Origin: Lachnoclostridium sp.
GTDB lineage: Bacteria; Bacillota_A; Clostridia; Lachnospirales; Lachnospiraceae
Length of the DNA: 20,527 nucleotides
Direction of reading: 5' to 3'
Assembly: GCA_015057755.1 (NCBI GenBank)
Contig: SVDR01000046.1
Coordinates: 1-20,527, forward strand
In this document: one piece after another, positions 10,151-18,453 of the stretch
Layout of the letters: each line of letters begins with the position of its first letter
Position numbering within the stretch: the stretch's first letter is position 1
Notes under the pieces: generated by a model
Told to the model about the DNA's origin: nothing
What the model saw: only the letters and a program-made list of their open reading frames with translations
Database searches by the model: none
Program-made: the position numbers and the translations under genes

Positions 10151-12184
10151 ATGGGTAAATCATTATTTATTGCGGAAAAGCCAAGTGTTGCCCAGGAATT
10201 TGCAAAGGCTTTAAAAATCAATGGAAGAAAAAGCGATGGATATATTGAGTCGGATCAGGCTATTGTTACCTGGTGTGTCGGACATCTTGTGACCATGAGC
10301 TATCCGGACGCGTATGATCCCTCTTTAAAACGATGGAGCATGGATACCCTTCCGTTTCTTCCAAGAGAATTCAAATATCAGATCATTGATGACGTTAAGA
10401 AACAGTTCCATACAGTAAAAGGGCTCTTGAACCGTTCTGATGTGGACACCATTTATGTATGTACTGACTCCGGACGTGAGGGTGAGTACATTTATCGTCT
10501 TGTGGAACAGGAAGCAAATGTAAAGGGAAAGCATCGCCGCCGTGTCTGGATCGATTCTCAGACCGAGGAAGAGATCATTCGAGGTGTTCGGGAAGCAAAG
10601 GATTTATCCGAATATGATAATCTGGCAGCTTCCGCTTATTTGCGAGCGAAAGAAGATTATCTGATGGGAATCAACTTTTCCCGTGTGCTGACTTTAAAGT
10701 ATGGTCCTGCGATCGCTTCTTATCTCAATGAAAAACGTGCGGTCCTGTCGGTTGGCCGTGTGATGACCTGCGTTCTTGGCATGGTTGTCAGAAGAGAGCG
10801 AGAGATCAGAAGCTTTGTGAAAACCCCGTTCTATCGTGTTTTGGGAACCTTTGAAGTTCCGGGAACCGAAGATATGACAGTAACGGCAGAATGGAAGGCA
10901 GTGGAAGGTTCCAGATATTACGGAACACCTGCATTATATAAAGAAAACGGTTTCAAAGAAAGAAAAACAGCAGAAGAACTGATTGCTCTTTTGTCTCAGG
11001 AACCGATGGAAGGCAGTCTGCTTGGACTGGAAAAGAAGAAAGAAACTAAGAATGCTCCGTTGCTGTACAATCTGGCGGAACTTCAGAATGACTGTTCCAA
11101 AATGTTCAAGATCAGTCCGGATGAGACGCTGAAAGTGGTTCAGGAACTCTATGAGAAGAAGCTGGTTACATATCCACGTACGGATGCCAGAGTTTTATCA
11201 ACGGCAGTTGCGAAAGAAATAGCAAAAAATATTTGCGGCTTAAAAAATTTTGCGCCGCTCTCCCAATTTGCGGAAGAGGTATTGAATGAAGGCATGTACA
11301 AAGGGATTTCAAAGTCTCGATATGTCAATGACAAACAGATTACAGACCATTATGCAATTGTTCCGACCGGACAGGGATTTGGCGCCATGCGAAGTCTTGG
11401 ATTTTTGCAGATGAAGGTTTATGAGGTAATCGCAAGACGTTTCCTCAGCATTTTTTATCCGCCGGCTGTATACCAGAAGTTTTCTCTGCATATAGAAAAA
11501 CAGGGAGAACACTTCTTTGCAAACTATAAAGTTCTTGCAGAGGAAGGATATTTGAAGGTTGCGACAGTAAGCTCCAAGAAAAATGAAAATACAGATAAAA
11601 AGGCAAAAGAGTCTGAGGGTGAGCAGGAGATCAGTCTTGGTCAGGACGAGAAATCAGGTGCGCTTTTGGCAATGCTTGGCAAGCTGAAAAAAGGACAGAA
11701 ACTGAACCTGCGAGAAATGGAGATCAAAGAGGGTGAGACCTCCCCGCCTAAGAGATACACCTCCGGTTCGATGATCCTTGCCATGGAAAATGCCGGTCAG
11801 TTGATCGAAGACGAAGATCTTCGTGCACAGATTAAAGGAAGCGGTATCGGAACCAGTGCGACACGAGCAGAAATTTTGAAGAAGCTGTGCAACATCAAGT
11901 ATTTATCTCTTGCGAAAAAGACACAGGTCATTACGCCTACCTTACTTGGTGAAATGGTCTTTGATGTCTGCTGTGCTTCTATGAAACAGCTGCTGAACCC
12001 GGAACTGACCGCAAGCTGGGAAAAAGGTCTGACATACGTAGCAGAAGGAAGCATTACTCCGGCGGAATACATGGAAAAACTGGAACGGTTCGTTGCTCTG
12101 CGTACCAACAGTGTGAAACAGACCAACAACCAGTATATGCTCCGCCCATATTTTGATGATGCAGCGCAGTATTATAAAAAGTAA
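10151..12184 (+). CDS. topB: Divergent DNA topoisomerase III paralogue without zinc ribbons
   Basis: A second type IA topoisomerase, complete at 677 residues. The N-terminus KSLFIAEKPSVAQEFAKAL opens the Toprim domain, with CVGHLVT and TDSGREGEY (D106, E110, E112). The catalytic tyrosine is Y341 in LVTYPRTDARVLS. A C-terminal GIGTSATRAEILKKL motif is typical of the family. It differs from the copy at the left edge in two ways. The usual S-x-GRVQTPTL motif reads SVGRVMTCVLG (200-210), and there is no cysteine-rich zinc domain after the core, the protein ending in YFDDAAQYYKK. AAAGGAAA precedes the ATG. It lies 68 bases after asd and 17 before a hexapeptide-repeat gene, so it probably belongs to that transcript. 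Its division of labour with the zinc-ribbon copy is unknown. Confidence 0.93.
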   Translation: MGKSLFIAEKPSVAQEFAKALKINGRKSDGYIESDQAIVTWCVGHLVTMSYPDAYDPSLKRWSMDTLPFLPREFKYQIIDDVKKQFHTVKGLLNRSDVDTIYVCTDSGREGEYIYRLVEQEANVKGKHRRRVWIDSQTEEEIIRGVREAKDLSEYDNLAASAYLRAKEDYLMGINFSRVLTLKYGPAIASYLNEKRAVLSVGRVMTCVLGMVVRREREIRSFVKTPFYRVLGTFEVPGTEDMTVTAEWKAVEGSRYYGTPALYKENGFKERKTAEELIALLSQEPMEGSLLGLEKKKETKNAPLLYNLAELQNDCSKMFKISPDETLKVVQELYEKKLVTYPRTDARVLSTAVAKEIAKNICGLKNFAPLSQFAEEVLNEGMYKGISKSRYVNDKQITDHYAIVPTGQGFGAMRSLGFLQMKVYEVIARRFLSIFYPPAVYQKFSLHIEKQGEHFFANYKVLAEEGYLKVATVSSKKNENTDKKAKESEGEQEISLGQDEKSGALLAMLGKLKKGQKLNLREMEIKEGETSPPKRYTSGSMILAMENAGQLIEDEDLRAQIKGSGIGTSATRAEILKKLCNIKYLSLAKKTQVITPTLLGEMVFDVCCASMKQLLNPELTASWEKGLTYVAEGSITPAEYMEKLERFVALRTNSVKQTNNQYMLRPYFDDAAQYYKK

Positions 12185-12201
12185 ATGGAGGATGAGTCGA
12201 T

Positions 12202-12876
12202 ATGAAAATGAATGATGCGAAAATAGAATGCCTCTATGATCTCAATCATACGATTGCCAAAGATTTGCTGGAAGCCTGCACTTATCCGTGGGAAGCACTG
12301 GCTCATATTGAAACAACGATTCTGAAGATTGGTTCAGAGCTTCCAAAGGAAGAGTATGAACAGCGTGAAAATCATGTCTGGATTCACAAAACTGCAAGGG
12401 TATTTCCAAGTGCGTATCTTGGAAAAAATGTGATCGTCGGCAAAAATGCAGAGGTTCGTCATTGTGCTTTCATCAGAGAAAATGCGATCATCGGAGAGGG
12501 CGCTGTGGTGGGCAATTCTACAGAGCTGAAAAATGTCATTTTATTCGATAGTGTGGAAGTTCCTCATTACAATTATGTGGGCGATTCTATTCTTGGATAT
12601 AAGGCACATATGGGCGCCGGCTCCATTACGTCCAATGTAAGAGCAGATAAAGGACTTGTAAAGATTCACACAGAGGACGGAGATCTGGATACTAATCGTA
12701 AAAAAGTAGGAGCGATGCTGGGGGATTTTGCGGAGATCGGATGCGGTTCCGTATTGAATCCGGGGACTGTAATTGGCAAAAACAGCAACGTATATCCGCT
12801 TTCCAGTGTACGCTGCTGCGTGACGGCAAATTCTATTTATAAAAATCAAGGTGAGATTGCTGAAAAAATGCACTAA
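12202..12876 (+). CDS. Hexapeptide-repeat (left-handed beta-helix) protein, GlmU C-terminal-like
   Basis: A 224-residue protein. After an alpha-helical N-terminal stretch of about 55 residues, residues 58-205 form imperfect hexapeptide repeats, such as VFPSAYLGKNVIVGKNAEV and IGEGAVVGNSTELKN, which fold as a left-handed beta-helix. The segment NYVGDSILGYKAHMGAGSIT resembles the acetyltransferase half of GlmU and of nucleotide-sugar pyrophosphorylases, but no nucleotidyltransferase domain is present. It is probably an acyl- or acetyltransferase on a sugar or sugar nucleotide; the substrate cannot be read from the sequence. GGAGG lies before the ATG. It follows topB2 closely and is followed by a strong terminator, so it is the last gene of that transcript. 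A link with topoisomerase function is not evident. Confidence 0.8.
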   Translation: MKMNDAKIECLYDLNHTIAKDLLEACTYPWEALAHIETTILKIGSELPKEEYEQRENHVWIHKTARVFPSAYLGKNVIVGKNAEVRHCAFIRENAIIGEGAVVGNSTELKNVILFDSVEVPHYNYVGDSILGYKAHMGAGSITSNVRADKGLVKIHTEDGDLDTNRKKVGAMLGDFAEIGCGSVLNPGTVIGKNSNVYPLSSVRCCVTANSIYKNQGEIAEKMH

Positions 12877-12879
12877 TAT

Positions 12880-12935
12880 AAGAAAGACCGTTTTTATCAA
12901 GAACGAACATTCATGATAAAAGCGGTCTTTTTCTT
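12880..12935. terminator. Bidirectional terminator between convergent genes
   Basis: AAAGACCGTTTTTATCA (from 12883) pairs with TGATAAAAGCGGTCTTT (to 12930), with one small mismatch, around a 14-base loop. T-runs lie on both sides (TTTTTCTTAT on plus; AAAGA-rich on plus, hence T-rich on minus, at the left). It sits between the stops of the hexapeptide gene (+) and the rhamnosidase frame (-) and can serve both. Confidence 0.85.
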
Positions 12936-12940
12936 ATGAA

Positions 12941-15900
12941 TTAGCTGCGATCCGTCATATGCTCCTGATAATCAACGGCAAGTCGTGTTTCAGAATCGCC
13001 AATGAGATATTTTGCTCCATAGAGTTCCGGCGAAGTTAAGATGCCGGCCGGTTTGAACTGATATTCATAACACCAGAGATCGCCGGCGCTGCGCCAGGAA
13101 TTTGGACTTTGGTAGAAATAAACACCAGGAGTGTGATGGAGCTGGGCAAAACCATTCTGTCTGGTACCGTAAAGCCGGATTGTCAGATCGTGAACGCCCG
13201 GTTCGCAAGGAATCTGTATGCGATACGGAGAAAATGCAAGGTTTCCAATCTCGCAGTCATCGAGGAATATCTTGGTCAGTCCGCCTCGGTAGCGAGGGAT
13301 ACGAAGTTCAAAATCTCCATCTGTCTGAATACGGAAATGATAAAGCAGGTTTCCGGTATAGAACGGAAGTCCTTGCTGAACGATATCACTGAAACCAAGC
13401 TCCTTTACAGGAGGGGTAAGCTTCTTGTTTGTACCAGTAATTCGAACACTGAAATCTCCAAGAAGATACATATATTCCAGATTCGTGCGTCGACCGATCG
13501 GAACAGTGATCAGGAGAATGTTTTCACCGCAAATGAAATCCGGTAACGGAACCGTTTGAATGCATTTATCAACGTACCAGCCGTCCGGTTCTGATGTAAC
13601 AGGCTGTTGATTTAAAACAATCTTGGTTGAATCTGCATCTTCGAGAGCAAGACGGCATCCACTGAATGCACATTACGACTGAATGCGGAATCGGAGTGTC
13701 AGCGTATCTTTGGCAATTTCCGTTTCAATGAGATACGGCTGAACGACTTCCTTGCGACGGACCGGAATATCCAGCTGTCTGCGGACAATATTATCAATAC
13801 GGAGAAGCTCTTCCTCCGAATAAAAGTCACTGTTGCGGAAGGAATATTCTGCCATATCCAACAGCAGTATATTCGGTTCTTCTAATGTTACCGGAACAGA
13901 GCCAAAACGGAGATCCGGAAGTGCGGAACGTCGGTTTGCAAGCGTATGAATCGGGAGCGCAGAGTGAACGGATTTTTCAATATTTTCCGCGCATACATTT
14001 TCAGGTGCAGTTGGCATCAAGGAAAGCAGCAGGCTTTCATGCATGAACCAGTGACGCTCTAAAATTGTGTTTCCGTTCCGATATTCACAAGGAAGATCGT
14101 AGATATCTCCGGATAACGTATCATAACAGGTCAGCGAATAAGTTCCTTTTATCGTAAAACGAAGGATTCCATAATCATCCACATCCGGGCAAGTTGGAAT
14201 TTTGCCGTTGCAGAGGAAAAGCCAGAATTTTTCACCGTCTTTTCTGATCTGGTGGAGGACGCGGTCTTCACGCTGACCGTCTGTTCTTCGTATTTCAAGG
14301 AAGCGGAATGCTTCCAATGCTTCTAAGATTGAGGAAGGTGCCGCGTCAGTATGAATAGAATTCTCATAAAGCAGTTTGGCTGCTTCTGAGCGCTCTGCAT
14401 TAACGTATTGCGGACAAGCACCGATAAACAGGAGTGTTCCGCCTTCCTTTTGGAATGCATGCAAGCGTTCCAGCGTGGTAGAACGAATCGTGGTAAGGGT
14501 AGGAACGATGACTGCATCATATTTCATCAATCCAACATTCAATGGATTTCCGCCGGTCGGACAGAGCTTAGGAAGTTCTGCTTCGCAGAGATAGTCAAAA
14601 TCAATTCCTCCAAACAGAAGTGTTTCAGCCAGCTGTTCAAACTGCTGCTCCATCTGTGCCCGGATGGCTGCCGTTTTATCGGCAGGTCCCCAATGAAGCC
14701 AGTAACTTTCAATTGGATGGACCACAGCTACACGAACATGTGCCTTACCGCGGGTAAGAGCTGTATTTAATCTTGCAAAATGATTCTCGATCATAGAAAA
14801 CTGATCCCACCACGGAGACTGATAGCTGATGGAAGCAGGATAATCACGTTTTGCTTCCCCTTTCATCGTCATCCACGCCAGATGCGGAACACGAACTGTA
14901 ACGCCAAGTGCCGCCTGCCAGTCACCCTGCAGTTTATAGCCGCGGAAATCATAATCCCATCCGGTAACACCATAAAGTTCGGAGAGCATTCCTTCTTTTC
15001 CGGTCTGGCGAATGATCGACTGTGTCTGTTTTGCAGTGGTGTATTCGTGGAAATCACAGAGCATATCAATGCCCGGAATGCCAAAATAACGGTAACAGCG
15101 CATGGCATCTCCGACAGCCTGTGTCTGACTTTCCAAAGTTGGTTCACCCATAACGTGACCGGTCATAGCGATTCCGTGAGAGTCACACCAGGAGCCGATC
15201 TGTCTGCAGTAAGATTCGACAAAGCGGTCCGTCAAAAGATTCTGGAATTTCCAACGGAAGGAAGAGAGATTTCCGTTCGGAAGTTCCCACAAAAGCTCCG
15301 GAAGATGATAGAGAATGTCCTCACCATACCGTTCTTGATAAAGATCCGGAAGGGCATCAGTCCAAGGCATAAAGACATCTTTCTGCTCATCAGAGAAGTT
15401 GAGGGTTTCCTTTGGTGTAAACTGCGGTTCATCCGTAAAGATCGAAGGAATCAGTGTCCCAAAATCATCCTGCAGTTCTTTGGCATATTCTTCATGGGTA
15501 TAACGGATGAAATCACGGATTGCCTCCGGACGGAGCGTGTCCACATAAGCGGTATTATTGAACCACGGATCTTCCGTTGCATGTTCCATGTAAACATACC
15601 ATTTTACACCGACGGCATCTGCATCTTCTGCGATCCGTTTTTCGGAAGCGAGAGTACCGTCAGGATTTAAACAAATATCATATACAGCCAGAAGTATACC
15701 ATTATCCTGACGGATACTTTCCTGACCGCGTCCCGGCTCAGGGCGGAGATTGCGGTTTGGTCGGTCCGGTGCATATGGAGTTGTAGTAAATAATAATGTT
15801 TTACGGGCATTTTCCGGCTGGTTTTTTGTCACACGTCCGCCTGCAGTTCCGGAAGGCCAGCGGTCTTCATCATAAAGCCATGCCAGCATGCCGCGCTTTC

Positions 15901-16150
15901 TGGCTTCCTCCACACAGAAATGAATATGTCCCATAAATTCATCTGATAAATAAGGACTGTCCATACCGGTTCTGACATGCATATGAAAACCGCCAAGTCC
16001 CATCGTCTGGAAATGATCGATCTGTTCTTTTAACTCCTGATTGTCCAGTTTTCCATTCCATGCCCAGAACGGTGTGCCTCGGTATTCACTGGTCGGATTT
16101 TTAAAGAGTTCATCAGAAAGAGCAGGGTTTAAATTTTTCGGATAGAGCAT
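12941..16150 (-). pseudogene. GH106-like alpha-L-rhamnosidase interrupted by one in-frame TAA
   Basis: Probable intracellular alpha-L-rhamnosidase (GH106-like) that frees L-rhamnose from imported rhamnosides; no signal peptide. The ATG at 16150 follows AAGGGGG. The frame runs 825 codons to TAA at 13675-13673, then stays open in the same frame for 67 more codons, joining without a shift to a 176-codon stretch ending at 12941. The whole, 1,069 residues if the TAA is counted, suits GH106, whereas 825 would be short. The catalytic barrel includes FWAWNGKL, GGFHMHVRTG, FTDEPQF (239-245) and SELYGVTGWDYDF; E241 and E391 are candidate acidic catalytic residues (inference). The part after the stop is beta-rich, like an accessory sandwich domain (YFYQSPNSWRSAGDLWCYEY). 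No ribosome site precedes any ATG in it. A nonsense mutation, read-through or a sequencing error could explain this. Function rests on distant family resemblance plus the adjacent rhaA and rhaD. Confidence 0.75.
13673..13675 (-). other. In-frame TAA within the rhamnosidase frame
   Basis: On the minus strand the codons read CAG TCG TAA TGT GCA TTC, with coding-like sequence on both sides in one frame. One base change would restore a sense codon such as CAA, GAA, AAA, TTA, TCA or TAC. Confidence 0.9.
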
Positions 16151-16189
16151 ATATTACAGCCCCCTTATTATGATTTTTTCTTTGATTCC

Positions 16190-16218
16190 AGTATAGTAAA
16201 TGAGAAATTATCCGTCAA
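16190..16218 (-). promoter_or_regulatory. Sigma-A promoter of the rhamnosidase gene
   Basis: Minus-strand TTGACG (16218-16213), a 17-base spacer and TATACT (16195-16190), one of the best promoter matches in the window. It lies about 40 bases upstream of the ATG at 16150. Confidence 0.75.
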
Positions 16219-16221
16219 TAA

Positions 16222-16246
16222 TCTGTTTACAGAGAAAACATTCTGT
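16222..16246. promoter_or_regulatory. Candidate rha operator with TCTGT/ACAGA half-sites
   Basis: Between and over the two divergent promoters lie TCTGT (16222-16226), ACAGA (16229-16233) and TCTGT (16242-16246). The first two form a perfect inverted repeat around TT that overlaps the -35 box of rhaA; the last two form a wider one around 8 bases. The position suits a regulator of both directions, but the regulator is not encoded here. Confidence 0.4.
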
Positions 16247-16254
16247 GTTAGGAT
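16226..16254 (+). promoter_or_regulatory. Candidate promoter of rhaA-rhaD
   Basis: TTTACA (16226-16231), a 17-base spacer and TAGGAT (16249-16254). Its -35 box is only 7 bases from that of the divergent rhamnosidase promoter. The leader before the rhaA ATG would be about 50 bases. Confidence 0.55.
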
Positions 16255-16309
16255 TTTTATTAGGGTAAATTGAACGAATCCATTTTGTAAATAGGGGAGG
16301 TAATGATAG

Positions 16310-17566
16310 ATGAGCTATATGGAAGCAAAAGCAAAATATGCAAAACTCGGAATCGATACAGATGCTGCCATGGAACAGTTGAAGAAGGTTCCTGTTGCGC
16401 TCCATTGCTGGCAGGGAGACGATGTACGAGGCTTTGATACAGATCCTAATAAACCGCTGACAGGCGGTATTCAGACAACCGGCAACTATCCGGGCCGTGC
16501 AAGAACATACCAGGAACTGATGGACGATATTGATCAGGTGATCGCTCTGGTTCCGGGTCAGGTAAAGATGAATCTTCACGCAAGCTATGCGATTTTTGAC
16601 GAAGAAAACGGCGGTTGGGCAGACCGTGATAAACTTGAGCCAAAGCACTTTAAAAAATGGGTGGATTTTTGTAAAGAAAGAGGTCTTGGCTGCGATTTTA
16701 ATCCGACTTTCTTCTCGCATCCGATGTGTGATCCGCTGACTCTTTCCAGCCCCAATGAAGAAACAAGAAAATTCTGGGTAGAGCATGGCAAAGCTTGTAT
16801 TCGCATTTCCCAGTATCTGGCAGACGAACTCGGTCAGCCGTGCGTGATGAATATCTGGGCAGGAGACGGTTACAAAGACATTCCTGCAGATCGACTGGGA
16901 CCGAGACTCCGCTATAAACAGTCCTTTGACGAGATCCTTTCAGAGCCGTTTGACAAAGAAATGGTATATCCGTGCGCGGAATCCAAAGTGTTCGGTATTG
17001 GCGTGGAAAGTTACACGGTTGGTTCTGCAGAGTGGTGTATGAAATACGCATCCTCCAGAGATGACTGTATTACGTTGATGGATAATGGCCATTATCATCC
17101 GACAGAAGTCGTATCCGATAAGATTGCATCGATTTTAACCTATGATAAGAAGATGGCTCTTCATATCACACGCGGAGTCCGCTGGGACAGTGATCATGTG
17201 GTCCTGTTTGACGATGAGACGAAGGAGATCTGCAAAGAGATCGTGCGCTGCGGCGGACTTGACCGGATTTTCATCGCACTGGATTACTTTGATGCATCTA
17301 TCAACCGAATTTCTGCCTGGGTAACCGGATTTAGAAATGTACAGAAAGCATTGTTATATGGACTCCTGCAGCCGAACGAGGAGCTGACCAGACTGCAAAA
17401 TGAAGGAAACTTTACAAAGCTGATGGTGATGCAGGAAGAGATGAAGACCATGCCGTTTGGCGAAGTTTGGGAAGAGTACTGTAAAGTATGCGGCAAACCG
17501 GCTGACGGAGAGTGGTTTGAAGCAGTAGAGCGATATGAGGCAGAGGTACTTAGCAAACGCGTATAA
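16310..17566 (+). CDS. rhaA: L-rhamnose isomerase
   Basis: Cytosolic metal-dependent enzyme converting L-rhamnose to L-rhamnulose, the first step of the phosphorylating rhamnose pathway. The 418 residues are the usual RhaA length. The family signature VALHCWQGDDVRGFD is near residue 30, followed by NLHASYAIFDE and FNPTFFSHP. The metal-site pattern is visible: E233 in GVESYTVGS, D258 in LMDNGHYHP, H285 in ALHITRGVRWDSDHV with D293 and D295, then LDYFDASINR. The ATG at 16310 has GGGGAGG nine bases upstream. It is the first gene of a two-gene operon with rhaD, 15 bases apart, and is divergent from the rhamnosidase. Conserved active-site residues indicate that it is functional. Confidence 0.97.
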   Translation: MSYMEAKAKYAKLGIDTDAAMEQLKKVPVALHCWQGDDVRGFDTDPNKPLTGGIQTTGNYPGRARTYQELMDDIDQVIALVPGQVKMNLHASYAIFDEENGGWADRDKLEPKHFKKWVDFCKERGLGCDFNPTFFSHPMCDPLTLSSPNEETRKFWVEHGKACIRISQYLADELGQPCVMNIWAGDGYKDIPADRLGPRLRYKQSFDEILSEPFDKEMVYPCAESKVFGIGVESYTVGSAEWCMKYASSRDDCITLMDNGHYHPTEVVSDKIASILTYDKKMALHITRGVRWDSDHVVLFDDETKEICKEIVRCGGLDRIFIALDYFDASINRISAWVTGFRNVQKALLYGLLQPNEELTRLQNEGNFTKLMVMQEEMKTMPFGEVWEEYCKVCGKPADGEWFEAVERYEAEVLSKRV

Positions 17567-17581
17567 CAGGGGGAAGATACT

Positions 17582-18397
17582 ATGAAAGATATTTTTAAAG
17601 CACCGTTCGTAGAAGAGATGAAAAAGATGACTGCGAACATGTACAGACTTGGCTGGGACGAGCGCAACGGCGGAAATATCAGCTGGATGCTGGATGAGGA
17701 AGAAGTTGCAGAATATTTAGATACCGCTGCCGTGATCCGCAGGATTCCGATCGGATTTGAAGCAAAAGCGCTGGTCGGTAAGATCTTTATCGTGACAGGA
17801 ACAGGAAAATATTTCAAAAATGTCATGTATGATCCGGAGACGAACCTTGGCATTTTCAAGATTGCAGAGGACGGATGCACAGCTGAACTTCTTTGGGGTT
17901 ATAAAGACGGCGGAAAGTTCACTTCAGAACTTCCGGCTCATTTGATGAGCCATATGGCAAGACTTTCCGTGGATCCGGACAACCGTGTTGTTATGCACAC
18001 ACATCCGACTTATACTCTGGCAATGAACTATGTTCATGAACTGGACGAAAAGAAATTTACCCACACACTCTGGGAAATGTGTACCGAGTGTATCGTTGTA
18101 TTCCCGGACGGAATCGGTGTTCTACCGTGGATGCTCTGTGGAACAAACTCCATCGGAGAAGCGACAGCAGAGAAGATGAAAGAGTTCCGCCTGGTTGTAT
18201 GGGGCATGCATGGAATCTACGGTGCCGGAAAGACATTAGATGAGACCTTCGGCCTGATCGAGACGGTAGAGAAAGCGGCTCAAATTTATATGCTGACTGC
18301 CCACCTTCCGCGTATCAATACGATCAAAGACTCTGAAATGAAAGAACTGGCTGAATACTTTGGCGTAAATTATAGAAAAGATTTCTTAAATCTTTAA
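17582..18397 (+). CDS. rhaD: Rhamnulose-1-phosphate aldolase
   Basis: Class II zinc aldolase that splits L-rhamnulose 1-phosphate into dihydroxyacetone phosphate and L-lactaldehyde. The 271 residues match RhaD length. The zinc ligands are visible as H139 and H141 in VMHTHPTYT and H210 in WGMHGIYG; the catalytic glutamate is E116 in TSELPAH. The N-terminus has the class II aldolase motif WDERNGGNIS. CAGGGGGAAG precedes the ATG. It follows rhaA directly; rhaB (rhamnulokinase), which makes its substrate, is absent from the cluster and must be elsewhere if the pathway works. A terminator hairpin follows. L-fuculose-phosphate aldolase is the main alternative, but length and context favour RhaD. 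Confidence 0.95.
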   Translation: MKDIFKAPFVEEMKKMTANMYRLGWDERNGGNISWMLDEEEVAEYLDTAAVIRRIPIGFEAKALVGKIFIVTGTGKYFKNVMYDPETNLGIFKIAEDGCTAELLWGYKDGGKFTSELPAHLMSHMARLSVDPDNRVVMHTHPTYTLAMNYVHELDEKKFTHTLWEMCTECIVVFPDGIGVLPWMLCGTNSIGEATAEKMKEFRLVVWGMHGIYGAGKTLDETFGLIETVEKAAQIYMLTAHLPRINTIKDSEMKELAEYFGVNYRKDFLNL

Positions 18398-18404
18398 AAG
18401 AAAT

Positions 18405-18439
18405 GGCCTCTTGCAGGAGCGGATTTCCTGCAAGGGGCC
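18405..18439. terminator. Terminator hairpin after rhaD
   Basis: GGCCTCTTGCAGGA (18405-18418) and TCCTGCAAGGGGCC (18426-18439) form a 14-bp stem with one G-U pair and a 7-base loop. Moderately T-rich sequence (TATGTTTTGTG) follows on the plus strand, and A-rich sequence (AAAAGAAAT) precedes it. It lies between the convergent rhaD and lipoprotein genes and could serve both. Confidence 0.75.
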
Positions 18440-18453
18440 GTATGTTTTGTGTA

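Noticed and set aside
12941..13471. A separate 176-residue minus-strand gene
   Set aside because: It has no ribosome site before its first ATG, and its frame continues upstream without a stop to the TAA ending the 825-codon rhamnosidase part; it is the tail of that gene.
14780..15670. Long plus-strand open frame (296 codons) opposite the rhamnosidase
   Set aside because: It lies fully antisense to a clear glycoside hydrolase frame, has no recognisable motif and no good ribosome site.
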